A stretch of DNA of 64,000 nucleotides from the NCBI RefSeq assembly GCF_016584085.1, contig NZ_NRSJ01000007.1, forward strand, positions 1 through 64,000. Reading direction: 5' to 3'. Source of the DNA: Halochromatium glycolicum. Its GTDB lineage: Bacteria > Pseudomonadota > Gammaproteobacteria > Chromatiales > Chromatiaceae. The translations under genes were made by a program, and so were the position numbers. Under the pieces are notes generated by a model. The model worked only from the letters and a program-made list of their open reading frames with translations. It was not told the DNA's origin and made no database searches. Below are positions 56,555 to 64,000 of the stretch, one piece after another (positions within the stretch are counted from its first letter, which is position 1; each line of letters begins with the position of its first letter).

Positions 56555-56756
56555 CCCGCCTGTTCGGCAGCGGCAGCGGCAGCGGCAGCAACATGGTCTC
56601 GCGCGGCAACCGCGGCGTGGACAGATCCGCAAGCCGCCGCTCGAGGCCGCCAAGCAGGATCAGCGAGGGTCGGTTCGCACCGTTGCTGCCAGAGTAGGCC
56701 GGCTGATCTTGGCGGCCTGGAGGCACGGCGCAGCGGCCGGAGGTCACGGCACAATC

Positions 56757-57551
56757 TCACAAGCCGGCCGGCAGCGTGAACGGTTTTGCGACGATGTAGG
56801 GCAGCTCTTGATCAAAGGTCCTGGATTGCTCCTGCGCTTCTTTGATCTGCTTGGGAGAGAGCAGGCTGCCGATCTGATCGCGGTCGATCGCGGCCTCACG
56901 GTGACCTCGAGCCGCCGCGATGTTGCACCAGGCATAGGCCTCGACGAGGTCTTTGTCGGCGCCGACACCTCGTCTCAACATCGATCCCACTCGGTGCATC
57001 GCAACCGTCTCGCCTTGCATCGCTGCAACGCGATACCACTCGAGCGCTTGCTCATAATCCTGGATTACACCGCTTCCGTCCTCATGCAGCACGCCAAGCA
57101 TGAGCTGAGCTCTGCCGTGGCCTTCCTCGGCCGCCCGGCGCAGCCATTGCGCTGCGCTGGGCAAGGCGGACCGGGCTCCCCGCTGCGCGGAGCGACGGAG
57201 CAGCTCCAAGCCTTTGCGATAATGGCGTTCGGCTGGGTCGAGCGCCTGCTCTGTGTCGTCGGCTTCAGCAGCCTCTGGACCCTGAACGACATCGGCGATT
57301 TCAGGCTCGGCCGTAGCCGGTTGGTAGCGAACCGCCCAGGTCAGGACGCCGACAGTCAATATCAGGGCGAGGACGCCGCCCCCCACGGCCAATATCAGGA
57401 AGCGATCATGAGCGGGGAACCGTGAACGACAGTCTCGGCAGCGGTAAAACCGGCTGAATAGTGGGAGGCTCTGGCGCTTCGGGTCTGAGGCCTTCCAACG
57501 GGAAGGGCGGACGTTGGTGCTTCCGCATCGGGGGCACTTCTCAGAGAGCAT
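56757..57551 (-). CDS. Zinc-ribbon, membrane-anchored Sel1-repeat protein
   Basis: The 264-residue product starts with a zinc ribbon (CPRC at 6-9 and CRDC at 38-41), then one membrane helix (about 50-72, FLILAVGGGVLALILTVGVL). The C-terminal part has Sel1/TPR-like repeats, e.g. AAQWLRRAAEEGHGRAQLML and ALEWYRVAAMQGETVAMHRV. It is probably a protein-interaction module; no target is known. ATG 57551 (MLSEKCPRCGS) is used, giving the ribbon at the very N-terminus. Confidence 0.8.
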   Translation of the reverse strand: MLSEKCPRCGSTNVRPSRWKASDPKRQSLPLFSRFYRCRDCRSRFPAHDRFLILAVGGGVLALILTVGVLTWAVRYQPATAEPEIADVVQGPEAAEADDTEQALDPAERHYRKGLELLRRSAQRGARSALPSAAQWLRRAAEEGHGRAQLMLGVLHEDGSGVIQDYEQALEWYRVAAMQGETVAMHRVGSMLRRGVGADKDLVEAYAWCNIAAARGHREAAIDRDQIGSLLSPKQIKEAQEQSRTFDQELPYIVAKPFTLPAGL

Positions 57552-57814
57552 GGACGGTTGAATCGAAGACAATGGACTTCGGAGCCACAGCTCCCGATAG
57601 CGGATAGGCTTCTAAGGACGGAACCAACAGCTGAGAGTAGCGATAGCGAACGGGGTGGTCAACGAAAAGCTCAGGCTGATCTTGGACGCTTTCATGGACA
57701 GGTTCTATCAGCGCGAGCCAACCCAGCAGGCGTCGAGACAGAGATTGAGCAATCATCATTGTTATACCCACCGCAAACCGATTGTCGGTTTTCCTCGACC
57801 GCTCCGGGTCGCGT

Positions 57815-57909
57815 CACGGCGCTGGGGGCAGTGATGGGGGGACGCCGTGAATCCCTCCCTTTAGGCTTGACGACGGCCTCCATGCCGCCGACACCCCCGC
57901 TCGCCGTCA
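57815..57909. repeat. REP-like palindrome, copy 2
   Basis: The core at 57841-57869 (GACGCCGTGAATCCCTCCCT then AGGCTTG) matches the loop of the palindrome at 185-293, and the flanks form an imperfect inverted repeat (ACGGCG...GGGGG and its complement). It lies in the 483-base gap between the divergent Sel1 and crcB genes, which shows no other feature. Confidence 0.65.
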
Positions 57910-58034
57910 CCCGACCCTCCGCTCTGCCGTGCCGAGCATTGACGTGCTTTGGGTATATTTCGGCAGGAGGCTGGTCGGCGTCTCGAGCTCGGTTAAGATC
58001 CGATCAATCGTTGGGCAGACAGAGCGGAGCGGGG

Positions 58035-58409
58035 ATGTTGCAGATCCTGGCAATCGCCGGGGGCGGTGCGCTTGGCGCGGTTGCGCGATTCGGGCTATCA
58101 AACGGCGTCTATCGCTGGCTCGGGCGCGACTTTCCTTGGGGCACCTTGACCGTGAATGCGCTGGGCTCTTTTATGATGGGCCTGCTGTTCGTGCTACTGC
58201 TCGAACGGGGGCCCTTGGCGCCAGAGCTGCGTGCAGCGGTGATCGTCGGTTTTCTCGGTGCGTTCACGACCTTTTCGACCTTTTCGCTCGAGACCCTGGT
58301 CCTGGTCGAGCAGGGCGAGCTCCTTCGGGCGTTGCTAAACATCCTTGCAAGCGTTCTGATCTGCCTGCTGGCTTGTTGGGGCGGCATCGTCATAGCGAGG
58401 CTGTTATGA
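58035..58409 (+). CDS. crcB: Fluoride exporter CrcB/Fluc
   Basis: The 124-residue product is a dual-topology fluoride channel subunit with four membrane helices. It has the conserved GGALGAVARF near the N-terminus, GTLTVNALGSFMMGLL with the pore Asn, and GFLGAFTTFSTFSLE with the Phe-box residues. It removes F- from the cytoplasm. ATG 58035 follows AGCGGGG. The stop overlaps the start of the DUF190 gene (ATGA). No fluoride riboswitch is evident upstream. Confidence 0.95.
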   Translation: MLQILAIAGGGALGAVARFGLSNGVYRWLGRDFPWGTLTVNALGSFMMGLLFVLLLERGPLAPELRAAVIVGFLGAFTTFSTFSLETLVLVEQGELLRALLNILASVLICLLACWGGIVIARLL

Positions 58410-58807
58410 GTGATCTTGACACGGGGCCCGCAGCAGAGACCGATCATGCGCAAACCGATCGTGAAAGGGGTAGCGAGAACAGGCTTGTTTGGGCGACGAT
58501 GGTAAGGGTGTACCTCACCGAGTCGGACCGCGGCCTGAAGTCGCTGCTGAAATGCCTGCACGATGAGCTTGGCGTGCTGGGGGCAACGGTGACACGCGGC
58601 GTGGCGGGCTTTGGCGCGTCGGGGGTGGTCCATAGTGCTGGATTGATGGACCTCGCCACCGACCTTCCGCTCGTGCTCGAGTTCTTCGACCGGCCGGACC
58701 GGGCCCGGATCGCGATCGATCGCATCAAGGCGTTCGTTGAACCCAGCCACATCGTCTCCTGGAGCGTGAGCGTTGAATGCGATGATCCGGCTCGGGCTTC
58801 GCACTGA
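58406..58807 (+). CDS. DUF190 family protein
   Basis: The 133-residue product contains a DUF190 domain (PF02641) at about 30-128, with LTESDRGLKSLLKCLHDEL and GVAGFGASGVVHSAGLMDLA. It resembles a PII-like ferredoxin-fold subunit. DUF190 genes are often linked to crcB, and the 4-base ATGA overlap supports a joint role in fluoride resistance, but the mechanism is unknown. The first 28 residues are a non-conserved polar extension. Confidence 0.9.
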   Translation: MSDLDTGPAAETDHAQTDRERGSENRLVWATMVRVYLTESDRGLKSLLKCLHDELGVLGATVTRGVAGFGASGVVHSAGLMDLATDLPLVLEFFDRPDRARIAIDRIKAFVEPSHIVSWSVSVECDDPARASH

Positions 58808-60241
<1,434 letters not shown>

Positions 60242-60489
60242 CGGGCGGAGGCCGTGCGGATGCCGGGCGGAGGCCGGGCCGTTTGTGCGGCTCGGGCGCT
60301 CGGCGCCGAAAATTGATGGTCGTGCGCCCGGCTTGCGGACGCGATGAGTCCATCGGCGTCGATCGTTCAGGTAGGTTCCCTCTGGCGATCAGGTGGAACG
60401 GTGTCGCGGTTGGGAACTGGTGCGGGCTCTGATAGCCCAGCGGTCCGCAAACGCCGCGCAGTGCTCATCAACAGAACAGGAGCCAGACG

Positions 60490-60843
60490 ATGAATCAGAT
60501 CGAGCCGAGCACGTCCACGGCGTCCAATGCCAAGGTCGTCTACATCCTCTATCTGGTCAGCATCGTCGTCGGCCTGACCGGGCTGATCGGCGTGATCATG
60601 GCCTACGTCTACCGTCAGGATGCCGCCGACTGGCTGCGCAGCCATTATCGGTTCCAGATCCGGACCTTCTGGATCGGGCTGCTCTATGTGCTGGTTGGGA
60701 TGCTGCTGAGCACGGTCTTCATCGGTTTTCTGATCCTGCTGTTCTGGGTGGTCTGGCTCATCATCCGGTGCGTCAAGGGCCTGCAGCAGCTCGAGCGCGG
60801 CGCGCCGGTCAGCGATGTCGAGACCTGGCTCTGGCCTAAATGA
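60490..60843 (+). CDS. DUF4870 family membrane protein
   Basis: The 117-residue product has three membrane helices. Its pattern VVYILYLVSIVVGLTGLIGV, WLRSHYRFQIRTFWIGLLY and final LLFWVVWLIIRCVKGL is that of DUF4870/Tic20-like proteins (PF09685). Function is not established. ACAGGAGCC lies upstream of the ATG. It follows serS by 248 bases with no recognised feature between. Confidence 0.88.
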   Translation: MNQIEPSTSTASNAKVVYILYLVSIVVGLTGLIGVIMAYVYRQDAADWLRSHYRFQIRTFWIGLLYVLVGMLLSTVFIGFLILLFWVVWLIIRCVKGLQQLERGAPVSDVETWLWPK

Positions 60844-60919
60844 CCCGAACGCAGCGGAGCGCGAGCCGGGTGAAAGCCACGGCCTGCGCAGGACTCGTTC
60901 CGCGCGGGGTGGCAGACTG

Positions 60920-62083
60920 ATGCCGATGCCATTGGCTCAACGCATGGCCATGATCCAGCCCTTCCACGTGATGGAGGTGCTGGCCAAGGCCAAGGCGCTG
61001 GAGCAGGCCGGACACGACATCGTCCATCTGGAGATCGGTGAGCCGGATTTCCCGACCCCCGAGCCGATCGTCGCGCGCGCCCAGGCAGCGCTCGCCGCCG
61101 GCGAGACCCGCTATACCCCGGCGCAGGGCTTGCCCGAGCTGCGCGCGCTGATCGCCGAGCAGTATCCGCCCGCAGCCCGTCCGGCGCCGGCGCGCGTGGC
61201 GGTGGTGCCGGGCTCGTCGGCCGCCTTGCTGGTCGCCTTCGCGCTCCTGCTCGACCCGGGCGACGAGGTGCTGCTCGCCGATCCGGGGTATCCGTGCAAC
61301 GCCAATTTCATCCATCTGTTCGGCGGCGTGCCGGTCGGCCTCCGGTGCGGGCCGGAGACCGGCTATCAGCCGACGCCGGCGATGATCCGGCAGCACTGGG
61401 GCGAGCGCACCCGGGCGTTGCTGCTCGGCTCGCCGGCCAATCCATCCGGCAGCGTCATCGCGCCGGAGGCGATGACCGCCATCGCCGCGGAGGTGCGCGC
61501 GCTCGGCGGGACCCTGGTGGTCGACGAGATCTACCACGGGCTGGTCTACGCTGCGCCGGTGCGCTCGGCGCTGCATGACGGCGACGACATCTTCGTCGTC
61601 AACAGCTTCTCGAAGTACTATGGCATGACCGGCTGGCGCCTCGGCTGGCTGGTGGCGCCGTCGGCCTATGAGGACGCGGTCGCCCGCCTGTGCCAGAACC
61701 TCTTCATCTCGGCGCCGACCGTCGCCCAGCATGCGGCCTTGGCCGCGTTCGAGCCCGCGACCCTGACTGAGCTGGAGCGCCGCCGCGAGGCCTTTCGCGC
61801 GCGCCGGGACTTCCTGGTGCCGGCGTTGCGTCAGCTCGGGTTTGATATTCCGATTCTGCCGGGCGGTGCCTTTTACCTCTATGCCGATGTGAGTCGTCTA
61901 ACCGACGACAGCCAACGACTTGCCGCGGAGTTGCTCGCCGAGGCCGGGGTGGCGCTGACCCCAGGGCGCGATTTCGGCGCCTATCGCCAGGCTGAGCATC
62001 TGCGCTTCTCGTATGCGGCGCCGCTGGCGCGGCTGGAAGAGGGCGTCGATCGGCTGCGCCGCTGGCTCGAGCGGCGCGTTTGA
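60920..62083 (+). CDS. Class I/II PLP-dependent aminotransferase
   Basis: The 387-residue product is a fold-type I aminotransferase of the AspC/DapC-like group. It has HLEIGEPDFPTPEP, the PLP-stacking region, PANPSGSV, DEIYHGLVY and the Schiff-base Lys232 in NSFSKYYGMTGWRLGW. The amino acid substrate is not predictable. ATG 60920 is used; the frame is open upstream into the DUF4870 gene. Its last 90 bases are duplicated at 63583-63673. Confidence 0.9.
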   Translation: MPMPLAQRMAMIQPFHVMEVLAKAKALEQAGHDIVHLEIGEPDFPTPEPIVARAQAALAAGETRYTPAQGLPELRALIAEQYPPAARPAPARVAVVPGSSAALLVAFALLLDPGDEVLLADPGYPCNANFIHLFGGVPVGLRCGPETGYQPTPAMIRQHWGERTRALLLGSPANPSGSVIAPEAMTAIAAEVRALGGTLVVDEIYHGLVYAAPVRSALHDGDDIFVVNSFSKYYGMTGWRLGWLVAPSAYEDAVARLCQNLFISAPTVAQHAALAAFEPATLTELERRREAFRARRDFLVPALRQLGFDIPILPGGAFYLYADVSRLTDDSQRLAAELLAEAGVALTPGRDFGAYRQAEHLRFSYAAPLARLEEGVDRLRRWLERRV

Positions 62084-62089
62084 CGGCGT
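61993..62089 (+). repeat. Aminotransferase 3' end, direct repeat left copy
   Basis: This stretch recurs at 63583-63679 with a fixed offset of 1590 bases, about 90% identical, covering the last 30 codons and stop of the aminotransferase gene. The two copies flank the nuclease-pseudogene/Uma2 interval. Confidence 0.9.
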
Positions 62090-62224
62090 GCACAGACGCG
62101 CCCCGGTGAGCTGCGCATGTGTTTCCCGATCGCTGATTCTCGTATGTTCAACATGATGTGGCATCGCGGCGCCTGGATCGCACGAGCCAGGCTGGGATCA
62201 TTCCCTGCCTCCGAGGCGAGGTTA

Positions 62225-62950
62225 TCGTCATCCGCCCTGACTTCCTCCTGGCCATCGCCAGTGAAGAGCAGCTCTTCGGCGAGTTCCGTTACCGGCTGCG
62301 CTATCCGAGCCTCGAGTTCTACCAAAGCCTGAAGAACAGCCTGCTGCGGCGCTGGACCTCGGATGGGCAGCAGACCCTGGCCAACAAGACGCGGCTCGGC
62401 GAGTGCCTGCTAGCGAACGACTTCGCCGGCATGCAGGCGCTGTTCACCGCCTTCTTCGCCAGCATTCCGCACGACTGGTACCGCCACGACCCGATCGCCC
62501 AGTACGAGGGCTACTATGCCAGTGTCTTCTATGCCTATTTCGCCAGCCTCGGGCTGGACCTGACGCCAGAGGAAGCGAGCAACGCCGGGCGGCTGGATAT
62601 GGCGCTGAGCTTCAACCTAGAAACCGCAGTTGGACTGCCGCCAGGGTGCGTTCCGCGTGGTGTCCAGCGAGGCACAACGAGGCGCAATAGTCATTCTATT
62701 GCGACGAGTTGTAACGACGCTGGGCGCCGCGCGGGGCGTGCACTGGTGGTCGTAGCGGCCATCACCCACGGGTGCGCCTCAAAAAAGCGCCAGAAGTCTT
62801 TTTACTTCAGAAGGTTGCGTGATTCGGGAAGCGGCCAACTGCGGTTTCTAGGTTCAACGGGCAGGTCTACCTGTTCGAGTTCGAGGTGATCGAGCTGCGC
62901 CGGAGGGTCGCGCGCTCGAGCAGCTCCAGGCGCGCGGCTATGTCGACGGC
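62225..62950 (+). pseudogene. PD-(D/E)XK nuclease domain remnant, interrupted and frameshifted
   Basis: The sequence reads IRPDFLLAIASEEQLFGEFR, then NDFAGMQALFTAFFASIPHD and YEGYYASVFYAYFASLGLDL. This is the C-terminal half of the AAA-ATPase-like/PD-(D/E)XK proteins (PF09820/PF08011) common in Chromatiaceae. The AAA half is missing. The nuclease core FNGQVYLFEFEVIEL is split after LSFN by a 237-bp element (62616-62852). After RR a one-base loss shifts the frame of the part that should read PEGRALEQLQARGY. It is not functional. Confidence 0.85.
62616..62852. mobile_element. 237-bp MITE with perfect 18-bp terminal inverted repeats
   Basis: The ends are CCTAGAAACCGCAGTTGG (62616-62633) and its exact inverse (62835-62852). 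The element is flanked on both sides by TTCAA (62611-62615, 62853-62857), a 5-base target-site duplication. Removing the element and one TTCAA restores the nuclease frame across LSFNGQVYLFEF. It encodes no transposase, so it depends on an element elsewhere in the genome. Confidence 0.95.
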
Positions 62951-63081
62951 TCCTTGAGCGATTCCCGAGCGGACCATTCGAGGCTAGGATGAGGAGCTGA
63001 TCGTCGACGCCAGTGGTTTCGCTATACTCGTCATCTTCGCACCAGGTAGCCACTTCGCAGCCTCTGCTGGATCTGTAAGCG

Positions 63082-63555
63082 ATGCAATGGTCCGATGTCC
63101 TCAATGATCCAAGCCTGCGCGACCTTCCTTACAAGATCGAGCTCGACGCGCTGGGAAGGATCGTGATGAGTCCTGCCTCAAACCGTCACGGCATCCAGCA
63201 GGCCAAGCTCGTTCAACTGCTTTCGCGGACGTTCGCCGAGGGCGAGATCGCCACCGAATGTTCGATTGGCACCCACGTCGGGGTCAAGGTCGCGGATGTC
63301 GTTTGGATGTCCCCGGAATTCTCGCGGCAGCACGGTGATACCACGCCCTATCCCCAGGCCCCCGAGCTCTGCATCGAGATCCTGTCACCATCGAATTCGC
63401 CAACCGAGATCCAAGACAAGGTCCGCATCTACCTAGGCTATGGCGCCCAAGAGGTTTGGACTCTGGCTGAGGATGGCCGGATCAGCCTGTTCGGTCCAGA
63501 AGGGCAACGCCCAGCCTCCATCTTCCCGGGCGTGACGGGAGACTTGCGCCTCTAG
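63082..63555 (+). CDS. Uma2 family (DUF820) restriction-endonuclease-like protein
   Basis: The 157-residue product fits the Uma2 family (PF05685) with a PD-(D/E)XK-like fold. It has VADVVWMSPEFSRQ with the first acidic residue, ELCIEILSPSNS with Glu, and EIQDKVRIYLGYGAQEVW with Lys. These proteins multiply in cyanobacteria and Chromatiaceae; their role is unclear. It lies in the interval bounded by the aminotransferase 3'-end repeats. Confidence 0.88.
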   Translation: MQWSDVLNDPSLRDLPYKIELDALGRIVMSPASNRHGIQQAKLVQLLSRTFAEGEIATECSIGTHVGVKVADVVWMSPEFSRQHGDTTPYPQAPELCIEILSPSNSPTEIQDKVRIYLGYGAQEVWTLAEDGRISLFGPEGQRPASIFPGVTGDLRL

Positions 63556-63582
63556 CCAACCGGCCATCCATTCACCCAAGGG

Positions 63583-63679
63583 TGAGCATCTGCGGATCTC
63601 TTATGCGGCGCCGCTGGCGCGGCTGGAGGAGGGCGTCGATCGGCTGCACCGCTGGCCCGAGCGGCGCGGTTGACGGCGC
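63583..63679 (+). repeat. Aminotransferase 3' end, direct repeat right copy
   Basis: This encodes EHLRISYAAPLARLEEGVDR, then LHRWPERRG and stop, against EHLRFSYAAPLARLEEGVDR, LRRWLERRV in the gene. No start or remaining aminotransferase sequence is attached, so it is a gene-tail fragment. Confidence 0.9.
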
Positions 63680-63753
63680 GCTCCGCGGCGCTGCGAGCAT
63701 CGCGGCGCAAAGGCTAGACTTGGGTCAACTGCAATCCACCGACTCAACGGATC

Positions 63754-64000
63754 ATGCCCCGTCAGCGCCTGCCGATCGGTATCCAGACCTTCCGCGAGAT
63801 CCGCGAAGGCGGCTACTACTATGTCGACAAGACCGGTTTCGCGCTGCGGCTGATCGACGAGGGCAAGTACTACTTCCTGTCGCGCCCGCGCCGCTTCGGC
63901 AAGAGCCTGTTCCTGGACACGCTCGCCGAGCTGTTCAGCGGCAGTCGGGAACTGTTCGCGGGGTTGGAGGCGGATGCGCGCTGGGATTGGTCACGCCGCT
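63754..64000 (+). CDS. AAA-ATPase-like protein, N-terminal part (cut by window end)
   Basis: The frame from ATG 63754 reads LPIGIQTFREIREGGYYYVD, then KTGFALRLIDEGKYYFLSRP and RRFGKSLFLDTLAELFSG. This is the start of the AAA-ATPase-like domain (PF09820), where RPRRFGKS is the Walker A equivalent. A C-terminal PD-(D/E)XK nuclease domain is expected beyond the window. It belongs to the same family as the remnant at 62225-62950. Confidence 0.9.
   Translation, partial: MPRQRLPIGIQTFREIREGGYYYVDKTGFALRLIDEGKYYFLSRPRRFGKSLFLDTLAELFSGSRELFAGLEADARWDWSRR

Noticed and set aside
53147..56653. 1168-codon open frame antisense to the large membrane protein
   Set aside because: Gln/Arg/Pro-rich composition without family features; it is the complement of a GC-biased real gene with signal peptide and ribosome site.
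57573..58034. Fluoride riboswitch before crcB
   Set aside because: The GC-rich structured segment here matches the REP-like element at 185-293, and I could not lay out the crcB-motif pseudoknot.

Overview
The window reads as chromosomal DNA of a GC-rich gammaproteobacterium, most likely a purple sulfur bacterium of the Chromatiaceae type. The best single clue is a small secreted Gly/Tyr/Trp-rich protein (39784-40113) that looks like a sulfur globule envelope protein. The conserved ruvB-ybgC-tolQRAB-pal-cpoB cluster, glnE, rarA and crcB-serS fit a gammaproteobacterium. The Uma2-type and AAA-ATPase-like/PD-(D/E)XK genes near the right edge are frequent in that group. The species is not identifiable from sequence alone.

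Layout. 1-459: two non-coding repeats. 460-7752: ruvB and the complete Tol-Pal envelope cluster. 8192-10957 (-): a Ca2+-type P-type ATPase. 11799-16939: hexose-6-phosphate mutarotase, glnE, ilvE and a small zinc protein. 17127-20482: two small membrane proteins, an H-NS-family protein, a CbiX-like chelatase and a cupin. 20826-25828: quinone oxidoreductase-like protein, phosphodiesterase, TtcA-like protein, lone CheW-like protein and phosphomannomutase. 26231-30230: a secreted low-complexity protein, a DUF302 protein, then yihA, moaC and an AI-2E-family permease on the minus strand.

30801-35732 is the most unusual part. A VPLPA-CTERM protein with a cohesin-like domain lies next to an alkaline phosphatase carrying a C-terminal dockerin-like domain. 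A near-identical second phosphatase copy lacks the dockerin. Next come an N-terminal integrase remnant and two tRNA genes (Arg-CCT, Cys-GCA). I read this as a decayed island carrying a possible surface-tethering pair.

35942-44858: sterol-desaturase-like protein, an aberrant glycosyltransferase, an L,D-transpeptidase lipoprotein, the sulfur globule protein, a TPR protein and a DUF4198 protein. 43227-48909 (-): a Gld-type ABC export operon (ATPase, fused permease/GldG-like, DUF4340). 49391-56554: a membrane sensor whose GGDEF domain has lost its catalytic core, rarA, and a 1502-residue membrane protein of unknown function. 56757-62083: zinc-ribbon/Sel1 protein, crcB-DUF190-serS, DUF4870 and an aminotransferase. 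62084-64000: a degraded nuclease gene split by a 237-bp MITE with target-site duplications, a Uma2 gene, a copy of the aminotransferase 3' end, and the start of an AAA-ATPase-like gene cut by the window edge.

Several dispersed palindromic repeat families recur between genes (1-122/11189-11310; 7797-7982/19969-20102; 6081-6136/37732-37788/49027-49083; 185-293/57815-57909). Long reading frames opposite glnE, the ATPase gene, the Gld operon and the 1502-aa gene are GC-driven shadows and are not annotated.
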